Below, piece by piece: positions 8,135 to 19,200 of a stretch of 64,000 nucleotides of DNA. Every line of letters begins with the position of its first letter. The first letter of the stretch is position 1. The DNA lies in the NCBI RefSeq assembly GCF_005048205.1, contig NZ_SUMF01000007.1:86123-150122 (forward strand), written 5' to 3'. The position numbers and the translations under genes were made by a program. The notes beneath the pieces are model-generated. The model did not search any database. It was not told the DNA's origin and saw nothing but the letters and a program-made list of their open reading frames with translations. This DNA is from Chitiniphilus eburneus (GTDB taxonomy: Bacteria; Pseudomonadota; Gammaproteobacteria; Burkholderiales; Chitinibacteraceae).

Positions 8135-8887
8135 TCAATCCTTCAGTTGCGCCGCCCACATATTGGTCACATAGGGGATGGGAATGCGATCCACGCCCAA
8201 GCCGCGCAGATAGGCCGCGATGGCTTCGACCACAGCGGCAAAGCGCTCGCCCACCTGCCGCTGCAAGGTGGCATGCGAGCGCCACGCTTCGATGCAGTCC
8301 TCGATGCTCTGATGGTGCAACACCTTGCCCTCGATGCGATGAACCGTCTTGAACAGCCCACTCTGATCAATGATGTCGGTCTGGTCCTCGCGACGGGTAC
8401 CGTAGCCATATTCCGGCGCGAACTCGCGGATGATGGCTTCGATGCGGGATTGGATCGGATCATCCAGGTCACGATGATTCCACATGCAGGCGAACCAGCC
8501 CGACGGTTCCAGAATGCGCTGGGTTTCCTTCAGCGCGAGCGGCCGATTGGTCACGTTGAACGACGAACCGAAAGTGACCAGCTTGTAGGCATGCTCCGGC
8601 TGGCCGGTGGCCTCCCCGGTGCCTTCGAACCAATTCACGTTGGCCAGCGCACGGGTACGCTCGATGCCGTTGCCGCGCATTGCGTCATTCGGCTCGACGG
8701 CAACCACTTGCAACCCGCGCTGGGCCAGCATCAATGTCAAATGGGCCACCCCAGCCCCCACGTCGCACACCTTGTCTCCGCTTTTGACGCCTGCCAACGC
8801 CACCAGATCGTCGATCGCACTTTCCGCGTAGTCGGGCCGTTGCAGGTAGGCATCGGCGAGTTCGGTGTAATCCCATTCGGTTTTCAA
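8135..8887 (-). CDS. Class I SAM-dependent methyltransferase (Cj1419/1420-like)
   Basis: This is a 250-residue Rossmann-fold methyltransferase. SAM motif I is KVCDVGAGVAHL at residues 39-50, and AVEPNDAMRGNG supplies the acidic residue at the end of strand 2. Its position between a CysC-like kinase (15-bp gap) and the glutamine-kinase-like gene suggests that it O-methylates the phosphoramidate or its nucleotide carrier. That follows from the Campylobacter scheme and is not shown here. The start is TTG 8887, preceded by AAAGGAG with a 7-base spacer, and no ATG fits. Downstream, 255 bp separate it from the next gene and no convincing gene lies there. A methyltransferase for another sugar position is the main alternative. 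Confidence 0.8.
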   Translation of the reverse strand: MKTEWDYTELADAYLQRPDYAESAIDDLVALAGVKSGDKVCDVGAGVAHLTLMLAQRGLQVVAVEPNDAMRGNGIERTRALANVNWFEGTGEATGQPEHAYKLVTFGSSFNVTNRPLALKETQRILEPSGWFACMWNHRDLDDPIQSRIEAIIREFAPEYGYGTRREDQTDIIDQSGLFKTVHRIEGKVLHHQSIEDCIEAWRSHATLQRQVGERFAAVVEAIAAYLRGLGVDRIPIPYVTNMWAAQLKD

Positions 8888-8902
8888 GACATCACTCCTT
8901 TG

Positions 8903-9424
8903 TCAGTCCTGGTCGGGCCCCTGCCCGCCCAGCGATATCAGAATCTCTGCCACCAATTGCTCCGGCGTTCGACGGCCATCGTTCTCGATGGTCACATCCG
9001 GATTGACCGGCAACTCATAGGCGGGATTGAGGCCAACGACCTCATGCGATGAAGTGTTGTCGCTGTAGAACGCCCGCCGGGCAAATAGATGGTCTTCCGG
9101 CGCAACGATATAGATTTCGCAGTAATGGGCCAAGTTATCCCGATTCCATTGCCGAACGCTGGCAAACATGGAAACGGTTGCACAGACCACATCGCAACCC
9201 TGGTCGGCCAACAGCTTGCACAGACGGGCGTAGCACATCGCGAGATGCCGACGTTCTTCCACCGAGTAACCATGCTGGCCGCCAAACACTTCGCGCAAGC
9301 GATCGCCATCCAGCATGACGACATGGCGACCGGATTCACGCAAGTGCCGATGCAACGCCGTGCCGATAGTGGTCTTGCCCGCGCCGGCCAATCCCGTTAC
9401 CCAATAAACCACACCACCGCTCAT
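8903..9424 (-). CDS. Cytidine diphosphoramidate kinase-like P-loop kinase (CysC family, Cj1415-like)
   Basis: This 173-residue protein has the fold of adenylylsulfate kinases. The Walker A loop is GLAGAGKTT (11-19) and the acceptor-binding motif is LDGDRLREVFGG (38-49). APS kinases usually have DGDNVR at that place; the DGDRLR form and the short length recall Campylobacter Cj1415, which phosphorylates the 3'-hydroxyl of CDP-amidate. No sulfate-activation gene (cysD, cysN, cysH) accompanies it, arguing against an ordinary CysC role. It is the first gene of the minus-strand operon. I chose ATG 9424 because it lies 4 residues before the conserved strand; a longer frame to 9526 adds unrelated sequence. 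True CysC activity is the alternative. Confidence 0.78.
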   Translation of the reverse strand: MSGGVVYWVTGLAGAGKTTIGTALHRHLRESGRHVVMLDGDRLREVFGGQHGYSVEERRHLAMCYARLCKLLADQGCDVVCATVSMFASVRQWNRDNLAHYCEIYIVAPEDHLFARRAFYSDNTSSHEVVGLNPAYELPVNPDVTIENDGRRTPEQLVAEILISLGGQGPDQD

Positions 9425-9653
9425 GAATACCCCATTCGCAAGTACAGGCAGCCACCAGCCTGGAACATCCCCGCATCGCAAACGAAATAGTGTGGATTTC
9501 CAGGATTGCCACCGCCGTTCGGTCATTCATCTTAAAGGAAGAAAGATAAGGTGACGCGGGTTGACGAAGGATCGACCACCCGAAGCGGAACGGCACTTTG
9601 ATTTCACTCGGAAAAAAACCAATAAAAACGGCACGCCCATGAATGGCACCGAC

Positions 9654-9685
9654 AAAAAAGGCGATGTCATGCATCGCCTTTTTTT
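9654..9685 (-). terminator. Rho-independent terminator downstream of galU
   Basis: A stem GGCGATG/CATCGCC with a 5-base loop is flanked by A-runs on the left and T-runs on the right. It can terminate in either direction. It lies 28 bp beyond the galU stop and separates galU from the phosphoramidate operon, whose first gene starts at 9424. Confidence 0.85.
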
Positions 9686-9712
9686 GATTGAATCACCGGT
9701 TTCGCGATGGTG

Positions 9713-10594
9713 CTAAACCACCTTGCCGCAAAACTCCTTCAGGTAAGCCGAGAACTCCGGCCCCACTTCCTCGTGCTTCAACCCATAGGCCATCGTGGCT
9801 TTCAGGTAGCCCAGCTTGGAGCCGCAGTCGTAGCGCGTGCCTTTCAGCGTATGCGCCAGCACGTGCTGTTCCTGCATCAGCGCGAAGATGCCGTCGGTGA
9901 GCTGAATCTCGCCGCCCTTGCCCGGCTGCACGTTCTGCAAGTGATGGAAGACGCGCGGGGTAAGGATGTAGCGGCCGACCACCGCCAGGTTGGACGGCGC
10001 TTCGTCGGGCTTGGGTTTTTCGATGATGTTGCTGATCTTCAGGCGGTTGTTACCGCCCTCCTGCACTTCGACGATGCCGTAGGAGCCGGTGTCCTCGGGT
10101 GGCACTTCTTCCACGCCCAGCACCGAGCAGTGCGTATCGCCAAAGACCTCGACCATGCGCTTCATTTCCGAGGTGCCGTTGCCATCGATCAGGTCGTCGG
10201 CCAGGATCACCGCAAATGGCTCGTCGCCCACCACCGGCTCGGCGCACAGCACCGCGTGGCCCAGACCCAGTGCTTCGGGCTGGCGAATATAGATGCAGCT
10301 CACCGACTTGGGAATGATCGATTGCAGGATATCCAGCAGCTTGCGCTTACCCCGGGCGGCCAGTTCGTTTTCCAGCTCGTAGGCCTTGTCGAAGTGGTCT
10401 TCGATGCTGCGCTTGTTGCGGCCGGTGATGAACACCATTTCGGTGATGCCGGCTTCCAGCGCTTCTTCCACCGCGTACTGGATCAGTGGTTTATCCACCA
10501 CCGACATCATTTCCTTCGGGCTGGCCTTGGTGGCGGGCAAAAAGCGGGTACCCATGCCGGCGACCGGAAAAACTGCCTTGCGAACCTTTTGCAT
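9713..10594 (-). CDS. galU: UTP-glucose-1-phosphate uridylyltransferase
   Basis: GalU makes UDP-glucose from UTP and glucose-1-phosphate for glycan and LPS synthesis. The 293-residue product from ATG 10594 has the usual length. It carries the nucleotide-binding signature [19 protein letters not shown] (residues 11-29), [14 protein letters not shown] and [12 protein letters not shown] 10594 is preceded by AAAGGGGAA with an 8-base spacer, a good ribosome-binding site. Unusually, the same frame stays open for another 67 codons upstream and encodes a Cro-type helix-turn-helix segment, listed separately. A 360-residue HTH-GalU product is therefore possible. The neighbouring polysaccharide operon fits a need for UDP-sugars. 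Confidence 0.95.
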   Translation of the reverse strand: MQKVRKAVFPVAGMGTRFLPATKASPKEMMSVVDKPLIQYAVEEALEAGITEMVFITGRNKRSIEDHFDKAYELENELAARGKRKLLDILQSIIPKSVSCIYIRQPEALGLGHAVLCAEPVVGDEPFAVILADDLIDGNGTSEMKRMVEVFGDTHCSVLGVEEVPPEDTGSYGIVEVQEGGNNRLKISNIIEKPKPDEAPSNLAVVGRYILTPRVFHHLQNVQPGKGGEIQLTDGIFALMQEQHVLAHTLKGTRYDCGSKLGYLKATMAYGLKHEEVGPEFSAYLKEFCGKVV

Positions 10595-10795
10595 TGCGAA
10601 TTCCCCTTTCGAATCGGAAGCGGTCAGCAAACCCAGACGCAAGGCGGCACCGAGTACCTGGTCGGCATGGCGTTGCGGCAGTTGGTCCGGCCATTGCGAG
10701 ACGGCCGAACGCCCCAGCCCCAAGGCTGCGGCCAGGCGGCTTTGCGTGCCGAATAACTGGATGGCGTCGAGTTTGCGCATGGCAGCCATGTTCAT
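10595..10795 (-). other. P22-Cro-type helix-turn-helix segment in frame with galU
   Basis: From ATG 10795 (others at 10789 and 10780) the frame encodes about 67 residues before the GalU methionine, with no stop between. The stretch [13 protein letters not shown], then [15 protein letters not shown] and [15 protein letters not shown], is typical of the P22 Cro/YdaS-like DNA-binding family. Its start codons overlap a perfect palindrome (10789-10806). No strong ribosome-binding site precedes any start. It could be an N-terminal domain of a regulatory GalU fusion, or a Cro-like protein whose stop was lost so that translation continues into galU. A sequencing error removing a stop cannot be excluded. 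Confidence 0.6.
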
Positions 10796-10806
10796 TAAAT
10801 TGAACA
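10789..10806. promoter_or_regulatory. Operator-like palindrome at the HTH-galU start
   Basis: The sequence TGTTCATTAAATTGAACA has perfect 6-base arms (TGTTCA/TGAACA) around an AT-rich centre. It covers the first start codons of the Cro-like frame. This is where an autoregulating Cro protein would bind. A related copy lies 49 bp away at 10838. Confidence 0.55.
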
Positions 10807-10837
10807 ATCACGTCAATCGCGATTTTTTGTCGCCTGA

Positions 10838-10855
10838 CGTTCAGCAAATTAAACA
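10838..10855. promoter_or_regulatory. Second operator-like palindrome upstream of HTH-galU
   Basis: The sequence CGTTCAGCAAATTAAACA matches the site at 10789-10806 at 14 of 18 positions, including the TTCA half and the AAATT centre. The two sites are 49 bp apart centre to centre, close to five helical turns. Paired sites near a start favour cooperative repression by a Cro-like regulator; this is inference. Confidence 0.45.
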
Positions 10856-11123
10856 ACCCTGATGAATCAGCCTCCGCGCGGCCTGGGCGATAGGGGTGGG
10901 TAGCAATTTCAAGACCAGCGGTATGCGCGAACCGATACGCGCCCCGGCGCTTACGTGGTGCAAGCCGGTGTTACGCATGGAAACCGGCGGCAAACCTGGG
11001 GTTTGCGGGACATCAAGACATGGCGAAATCGCGGCCCGTGGCAGATGGCCCCGTACGACAGCGGACGTAGCATGGCGCCGTTTCGCCTTTCGGCGTTCTG
11101 TTTGCCAACCTCCGGGAATCACC
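10856..11123. other. Intergenic region between galU frame and acetate transporter
   Basis: This stretch holds the divergent regulatory region for the HTH-galU frame (minus) and the acetate transporter (plus). I see no convincing coding sequence, clear sigma-70 hexamer pair or terminator in it. Confidence 0.5.
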
Positions 11124-11702
11124 ATGTCTGCTGCACAGTCTTCATTCGCCAACCCCGCGCCACTCGGCCTGATGGGTTTCGGCATGACCACCATCCTGCT
11201 CAATATCCACAACGCCGGCTTCTACCCGGTGAGCGCCATGATCATGAGCATGGGCCTCTTCTACGGCGGTCTGGCGCAGATCTTCGTCGGCGTGATGTGC
11301 TTCAAGCGCGGCGATACCTTCGGCACCACGGCGTTCATGTCCTATGGCCTGTTCTGGCTGACCCTGGTGGGCCTGTGGCTGTTGCCGGCACTGAAGCTCA
11401 CCGCGCCCACCGAGCCCGGCTTCATGGGCATGTACCTGGCGCTGTGGGGCGTGTTCACCCTGTTCCTGTTCTTCGGCAGCCTGCGCTACTGCCGCGCCAA
11501 GCAGTTCGTGTTCGGTAGCCTGACCGTGCTGTTCGCGCTGCTCGCCGCGCATAACTTCGCCGGCAGCGAACTGCTGGGCGTGATCGCCGGCTATGTGGGC
11601 ATCGTGTGCGGCGCCAGCGCCATCTACTGGGCGATGGCTCAGGTGCTGAACGAAACCTACGGCCGCGCCGTGCTGCCGGTAGGCGAACTGCGCCCCGCCT
11701 GA
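11124..11702 (+). CDS. satP: Acetate uptake transporter, GPR1/FUN34/YaaH (SatP) family
   Basis: This 192-residue inner-membrane protein has about six transmembrane segments. The family motif near the N-terminus is readable as ANPAPLGLMGFGMTTILLN (residues about 9-27, matching NPAPLG). SatP-type proteins import acetate and sometimes succinate with protons. ATG 11124 was chosen because the motif follows within ten residues; the frame runs further upstream but encodes nothing recognisable. It stands alone on the plus strand and converges with ligA, with a long inverted repeat in between. The sequence shows no clear regulatory site. Confidence 0.93.
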   Translation: MSAAQSSFANPAPLGLMGFGMTTILLNIHNAGFYPVSAMIMSMGLFYGGLAQIFVGVMCFKRGDTFGTTAFMSYGLFWLTLVGLWLLPALKLTAPTEPGFMGMYLALWGVFTLFLFFGSLRYCRAKQFVFGSLTVLFALLAAHNFAGSELLGVIAGYVGIVCGASAIYWAMAQVLNETYGRAVLPVGELRPA

Positions 11703-11747
11703 TCCGCATCTGCCCCGGTTTCGCCCGGGGCATGGAAAGCCCCCCGT

Positions 11748-11873
11748 CTTGAACCACAGAGGACGGTGAGAACACGAAGGTACACAGTGAAAGGCAAAGC
11801 GCCAGAGGGCTTACCCTCCCGCTTTGGTTTCCTCCGTGCATCTCTGCGTTCTCACCGTCCTCTGTGGTTCAAG
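11748..11873. repeat. Long inverted repeat between satP and ligA (family copy 1)
   Basis: Two perfect 26-base arms, 11748-11773 and 11848-11873, are inverted copies that begin CTTGAACCACAGAGGACGG. About 74 bp lie between them. A related element lies at 44178-44288 and a single half-arm at 36862-36873. Both full copies sit between convergent genes. The element may act as a bidirectional terminator, an mRNA-stabilising hairpin or a small transposable element; no transposase is nearby. Confidence 0.8.
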
Positions 11874-11888
11874 GTGTACGGGTCAGCC

Positions 11889-14507
<2,619 letters not shown>

Positions 14508-14524
14508 TTATCGCAAGCAATGAC

Positions 14525-15673
14525 TCAGGCGAACAGGCGCAACGCGGATACCGATCCCGGGGCGATGCCGCGATCATCCATCGTGGCATACAGCCGCGCC
14601 AGTTGACGGCGGATATTGTCCAGGCTGGCCGCGGCCAACGGCCGGCCGTTGTCGTCCACCAGCGTGCCGCCCAGGCTGCCCGCCAGTTGCTGGGCAAAAT
14701 CGGACAGGTAGTCGAACACCGCCAGGCCGCCCGCGACGCGCGGCACGTCAAACAGCAGCCTCAATCCTTCCGACGTCGGCCCCAGCGGGCCCTGATTCTG
14801 GTTGGACAACGCGAACAGCGTCTTGCCCGAATCGCTCTTGTAGACGAAGGTGCCGTCGGACGCGCGGCTCAGCCCGGCGTTTTCCGCCAGCAATCGCACG
14901 CGCTCCAGCGGGAACGGCCGGCCGGCCGAGGCGACATTGAGGCCGATCAGCACATCGACGGACGCGCAGAATTCGTCCAGTTCGCGCGCGGCGGCCAGTT
15001 TGGCGGCGCGCTGCGGAAAGGTGGCGATGGCGTCGTGCGCATCGGCAAACTGCTGCACCGCCATGCAGAAGGCGTTCAGTTGCTCGCCGCTCAACGCGCC
15101 CTGGCGGTCGGCCAGTTGCAACGCGATGCGCAGTTCGCTGTAGCTGGCGCCGCTGCTGGTGCTGACCTGTTCCCAGTGTTCGCTCTCGGTCCGGCCGATG
15201 GACTGGTTGCGCTTGGGTGCAGGAAAGCGTGGCACGTCGCTGGCGGGAATGTTCTCGCGGGCGTGCACTTCGGCGATGAAGTCGAGCGCCGGATCGAGCA
15301 GGCTTTCGGCCAGCGCATCGCTGTCATCATCGTCGCGCTGGCGCGGCACGACGGGCGCCGCCGCGGGTTCCGCATCGTACTGCGGTGCAAACTGCGGCGC
15401 GGTGTACTGTGGCTCGGCCGGCTCCGGCGGGGCCATGGTCGAAGTGGGGGAAACCGGCGGCTCGAAGCGCGTGGGCTCGTCCAGCGCCGGTTCGAAGCGC
15501 TCGCCGCCGCGCACCATGTTCTTGGGGGTATCCATCAGCACGTCGGGCTGATTGCGGGCAAATGCGCGTTGCGTGTTCTTGCGGTAGCGGTATTCCTGCC
15601 ACCAGTTGAAGAGGTAGACGGCACCGACGATGGCACCGGCCACGATCAACGATCCAAGCTGCAAATCTGTCAT
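14525..15673 (-). CDS. zipA: Cell division protein ZipA
   Basis: ZipA anchors FtsZ to the inner membrane at the division septum. The 382-residue protein has an N-terminal transmembrane helix (LQLGSLIVAGAIVGAVYLF, residues 4-22). A Pro/Glu/Ala-rich linker to about residue 150 follows, then a C-terminal ZipA domain containing GQVSTSSGASYSEL-like and FVYKSDSGKTLFALSN segments. ATG 15673 is favoured because it places the helix right at the N-terminus; the frame upstream adds 20 polar residues that do not fit. The gene lies between smc and ligA, the classical neighbourhood that supports the name. Confidence 0.93.
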   Translation of the reverse strand: MTDLQLGSLIVAGAIVGAVYLFNWWQEYRYRKNTQRAFARNQPDVLMDTPKNMVRGGERFEPALDEPTRFEPPVSPTSTMAPPEPAEPQYTAPQFAPQYDAEPAAAPVVPRQRDDDDSDALAESLLDPALDFIAEVHARENIPASDVPRFPAPKRNQSIGRTESEHWEQVSTSSGASYSELRIALQLADRQGALSGEQLNAFCMAVQQFADAHDAIATFPQRAAKLAAARELDEFCASVDVLIGLNVASAGRPFPLERVRLLAENAGLSRASDGTFVYKSDSGKTLFALSNQNQGPLGPTSEGLRLLFDVPRVAGGLAVFDYLSDFAQQLAGSLGGTLVDDNGRPLAAASLDNIRRQLARLYATMDDRGIAPGSVSALRLFA

Positions 15674-15776
15674 GTTCTCTGGCTCTGGCCGTTGGCTGAA
15701 ACGGCCCTGTTCATCAGTATGGGTTGCATTCAATCACAAGCGCTGCTTGCTTCAAAGCGCTGATTCCTGTCGGCAT

Positions 15777-16229
15777 TCACTGACTGCAATTCAAATCGAG
15801 CGGTTCCCGGGGTGCGATCGCCGTATCGGCAAACAGCGGAATGGCGCCGACACGCTGCATTGCGGTACGCGCGGCCGGCCAGCCGTCGGCCATACCAGCG
15901 TAGACAACGATGCGCCCCGCTCCCGGCGCGGCGTGCTGCGTGGCACGCTGCAACAACGCCAGTGTCCTGGCCGGATCGACCGCGCCGATGATCAGGGGTC
16001 GCCCCGCCTTAGTGAGGTCGGCGCGGGTTTCGGCCACCTGGGCATCGTCCAGTCGCAGATCGCGCAGCACGATCATGCCATCGTGTTCGTCGCCACCGGG
16101 GATGCTCGCATCCGCCAGGACCTCCATGCCCCGTGCCAGATAGCGTGCCATCACTTGGCAGGGGTCGTCGGCGCAGGCCAGCGCGGGCAGCGCATACAAC
16201 GCGGAAATCAGCAGGAGGCATCGCAACAT
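15777..16229 (-). CDS. Small exported protein of unknown function
   Basis: This 150-residue protein starts with a clear signal peptide (MLRCLLLISALYALPALACA, probable cleavage before or after the cysteine/ADD). The mature part includes VMARYLARGMEVLADA, RPLIIGAVDPARTLALL and AGRIVVYAG, an alpha/beta pattern without a motif I recognise. It has paired cysteines after the signal (ACADDPC) and one near the C-terminus (LNCSQ). The start lies 8 bp after the smc stop, so it is probably co-transcribed with smc and zipA. A periplasmic binding or redox role is conceivable but unsupported. The frame upstream of 16229 overlaps smc and was not used. Confidence 0.7.
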   Translation of the reverse strand: MLRCLLLISALYALPALACADDPCQVMARYLARGMEVLADASIPGGDEHDGMIVLRDLRLDDAQVAETRADLTKAGRPLIIGAVDPARTLALLQRATQHAAPGAGRIVVYAGMADGWPAARTAMQRVGAIPLFADTAIAPREPLDLNCSQ

Positions 16230-16237
16230 GGGGGCTC

Positions 16238-19200
16238 TCAGGCAGTGGCCGGTTCGCGCATCGACAGCGCTTCTTCGATATCGACGGCCACCACGCGCGA
16301 TACGCCCTGTTCCTGCATCGTCACGCCCACCAGTTGGCTGGCCATTTCCATGGTCAGGCGGTTGTGGCTGATGTAAAGGAACTGCGTGCGCTCGGCCATC
16401 TTCTTCACCAGGCTGCAAAAACGCAGCGTGTTGGCGTCGTCCAGCGGCGCGTCCACCTCGTCCAGCAGGCAGAACGGCGCCGGGTTCAGGCGGAACAGCG
16501 AGAACACCAGGCTCAGCGCCGTCAGCGCCTTCTCACCGCCCGACAACAGGTGGATGGTGCTGTTCTTCTTGCCCGGCGGCTGCGCCATGATGGTGAGCCC
16601 GGCATCCAGGATTTCCTCACCGGTCAGCACCAGTTCGGCATGGCCGCCACCGAACAGCGTGGGAAACAGCTCTTGCAGGTTGCCGTTCACGGTGTCGTAG
16701 GTTTCCTGAAGCAAGGCGCGCGTTTCGCGATCGATGCGGCGGATGGCGTTTTCCAGCGTTTCGATGGCTTCGGCCAGGTCGGCCGACTGGGCATCCAGAT
16801 ATTGCTTGCGTTCACGCGCGGCGTTCAGTTCTTCCAGCGCAGCCAGGTTCACCGCGCCCAGCCCGTTCAGCGCTTGCCCCAGGCGACCGATCTCGGCCAC
16901 CAGCGCGCCCACTTTCAGGCCGGTGCCCAGTTTTTCGCGCAGCGTCGCTTCGTCGGCGCCCGCCTCGCTCAGTTCCTGAGCAAAGCGCTCGGCGGCCAGC
17001 CGGGCCTCCTGTTCCTTCAGGCGCAGGGCGTTCACCGCCTCGCGTGCCGGTTCCAGCCCGGCTTCGATCCGCTGCTTGTCGCCTTCGCGCTCGCGTAGCT
17101 GGTTGGTCAACCCGTTGAGCCGATCACGCGTGGCGGCCAGCGCGCGTTCCTTTTCAGCGCGCGCATTCACCGCGTCCTGGAAGCCGACGTCGAACTGGCC
17201 CTCGTCGACGTTTTCCAGTTCCAGCGCCAGCGTTTCCTGGCGCTCCGCCAACCGTTCGCGCTGTTCGTCCAGATCGCCGCCGCGCCGCGCCAGTTCGGCC
17301 AGCTTCTGGTCGGCAGTCTGTACCGCGAAGCGGGTTTCCTGGGCACGGCGTTCGGCCTGGCGCAAGCGGCTGCGCTGCAGCTCGCACGCCGATTCGGCCT
17401 CGGCCCGCGCCAGCCGCGCATTGTCGAGCCCATCTTCCAGCGGCGCCAGTTCGTCTTCCGCTTGCAGACGGCGTTCTTCGCACTCCAGGCTGGCAACCGT
17501 TTCGTCCTCCAACTGGATTGCCAGTTGCGCCAGTTCGTCGGCCAGTTGCTCGTGCCGGCGCGCGGCCTGCTGGCTGGCTTCGTCGCGGCGCGCCAGTTCG
17601 CGTTCGTGCCGGGCCAGTGTCTGCTGCGCGGTCTGCACCTGCTGCCGCGCCGTTTTCAGGCCACCCTCCGCGTCGGCCAGCGCTTGTGTGGCATGGCCCA
17701 CGGCAGCTTCGGCATCGGCCAGCGCAGGGCGCAGGGTCGCCAGTCGCTCGCGGATGTGTTCCAGTTCGGCGCGGCGCGCCACCAGGCCGGCCAGATTGCC
17801 ATCAGCGGCGTGGTAGACGATGCCGGCACGGTCGACCAGATGGCCGTCGCGCGTGGCCAGCCGCTGGCCAGGCGCCAGATCGGCGCGGCGTGCCAGCGCA
17901 TCGGCCAGCGATTCGGCGCACTCCACGCCGGCCAGCCAGTCGTCCAGCGCGCCGCCGGCGACGGCATCATTACAGGTGATCTTGTCGCGCAACCCGCCGC
18001 GTACCGCGAGCGGCGCCACCGGCAAGGCCAGCGCCAATGCGGCCGGCGCCGCGGTTTCGGGCGCGGCGCCGGCAAGGCGCGCCTGCAAGCGTGCGCCCAG
18101 TGCGGCCTCCAGTGCGGTTTCCCAACCCGGTTCCACGCGCAGGGTATCGATCAGCGTGGCTGCTTCCGTCAGCCCTTGCGCCGCCAGCCACGGCGTCATT
18201 TCGCCGGTGTCAGCTGCCTGTGTCAGTTCGCTCAGGGCGGCTTCGCGCGCGGACAGCGTGGCCAGTTCCAGCAACAGCGCTTCGCGCGCGCCACGGGCAT
18301 CGTGCTGGGCGGTGCGTGCTTCATCCAGGCGGGTTTCGCCTTCCGCCTGCGCCAGCGTGCCCGTTTCCAGCGCCAGCGCGGCGGCTTCGCGTTCCAGTGC
18401 CAGGGCTTCGCGCTCGGCATCGTGTTCGGGCGCCAGTTGCGCGCGTTCGCTTTGCAGGCGCAGCTGGCGGTCGCGCAATTGCGCGATGGCGCGCTCCAGG
18501 TGCTGCGCTTGCTGGCGCGACAACTGAACGGTATTGCGCGCCGTGGTCAGCCGCTCGCGCACACTGGCGAAATCGTCGTCCGCCGCCTTGAGCGCGGCTT
18601 CCAGTTCCGGCAGGCGCTGGGTTTCCTCATCCAGCGCCAGCGCGCTTTCCTCGGCCGCGTACTGCGCCTCTTCCTGGCGGCTGCGCCAGGTTTCCAGTTC
18701 GTCGCCGGCCGCGCGGCCCTGGCTGTCCAGCCGGCCCAACTCGGCGCGGGTTTCGTCCAGTTGCTGCGTAAGGCGATCACGTGTCTGTTTCAGGTGCAGC
18801 AGTTGCTGCTCCAGCCGCGCCACGGCGGCATTGGCGTCGTACAACTCGCCTTGTGCCTGGTGCACGGCATCGCTGGCGGCGAAGTGGTCTTCGCGCAGTT
18901 GTTCCAGCTCGGCTTCCAGTGCGCGCAGGTCCGCCAGTTGCGATTCCAGCGCGTTCTGCGCGGCATCGATGTCGCGCCGCGCGGCTTCCACTTCGCGCGC
19001 GGCATCCAGCTTGCGTTGCAGCGCCAGCAGGTTCTGCCTTTCGGTCACGGCGTCTTTCAGCCGGTTGTATTCGGCGGCGACCTCGGCCTGGGTTTCCAGT
19101 TTGCCGATCTGGCGCTCGAGTTCCTGCACGATGTCGTGCACACGGTCCAGGTTGTCGCGCGTGTCGGCCAGCCGCGCCTCGGTTTCGCGGCGGCGCTCCT

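Noticed and set aside
8903..9424. Ordinary sulfate-assimilation CysC with CysQ as its partner
   Set aside because: No cysD, cysN, cysH or sulfotransferase is present, the substrate motif is DGDRLR rather than DGDNVR, and the neighbours match phosphoramidate synthesis. Kept as an alternative only.
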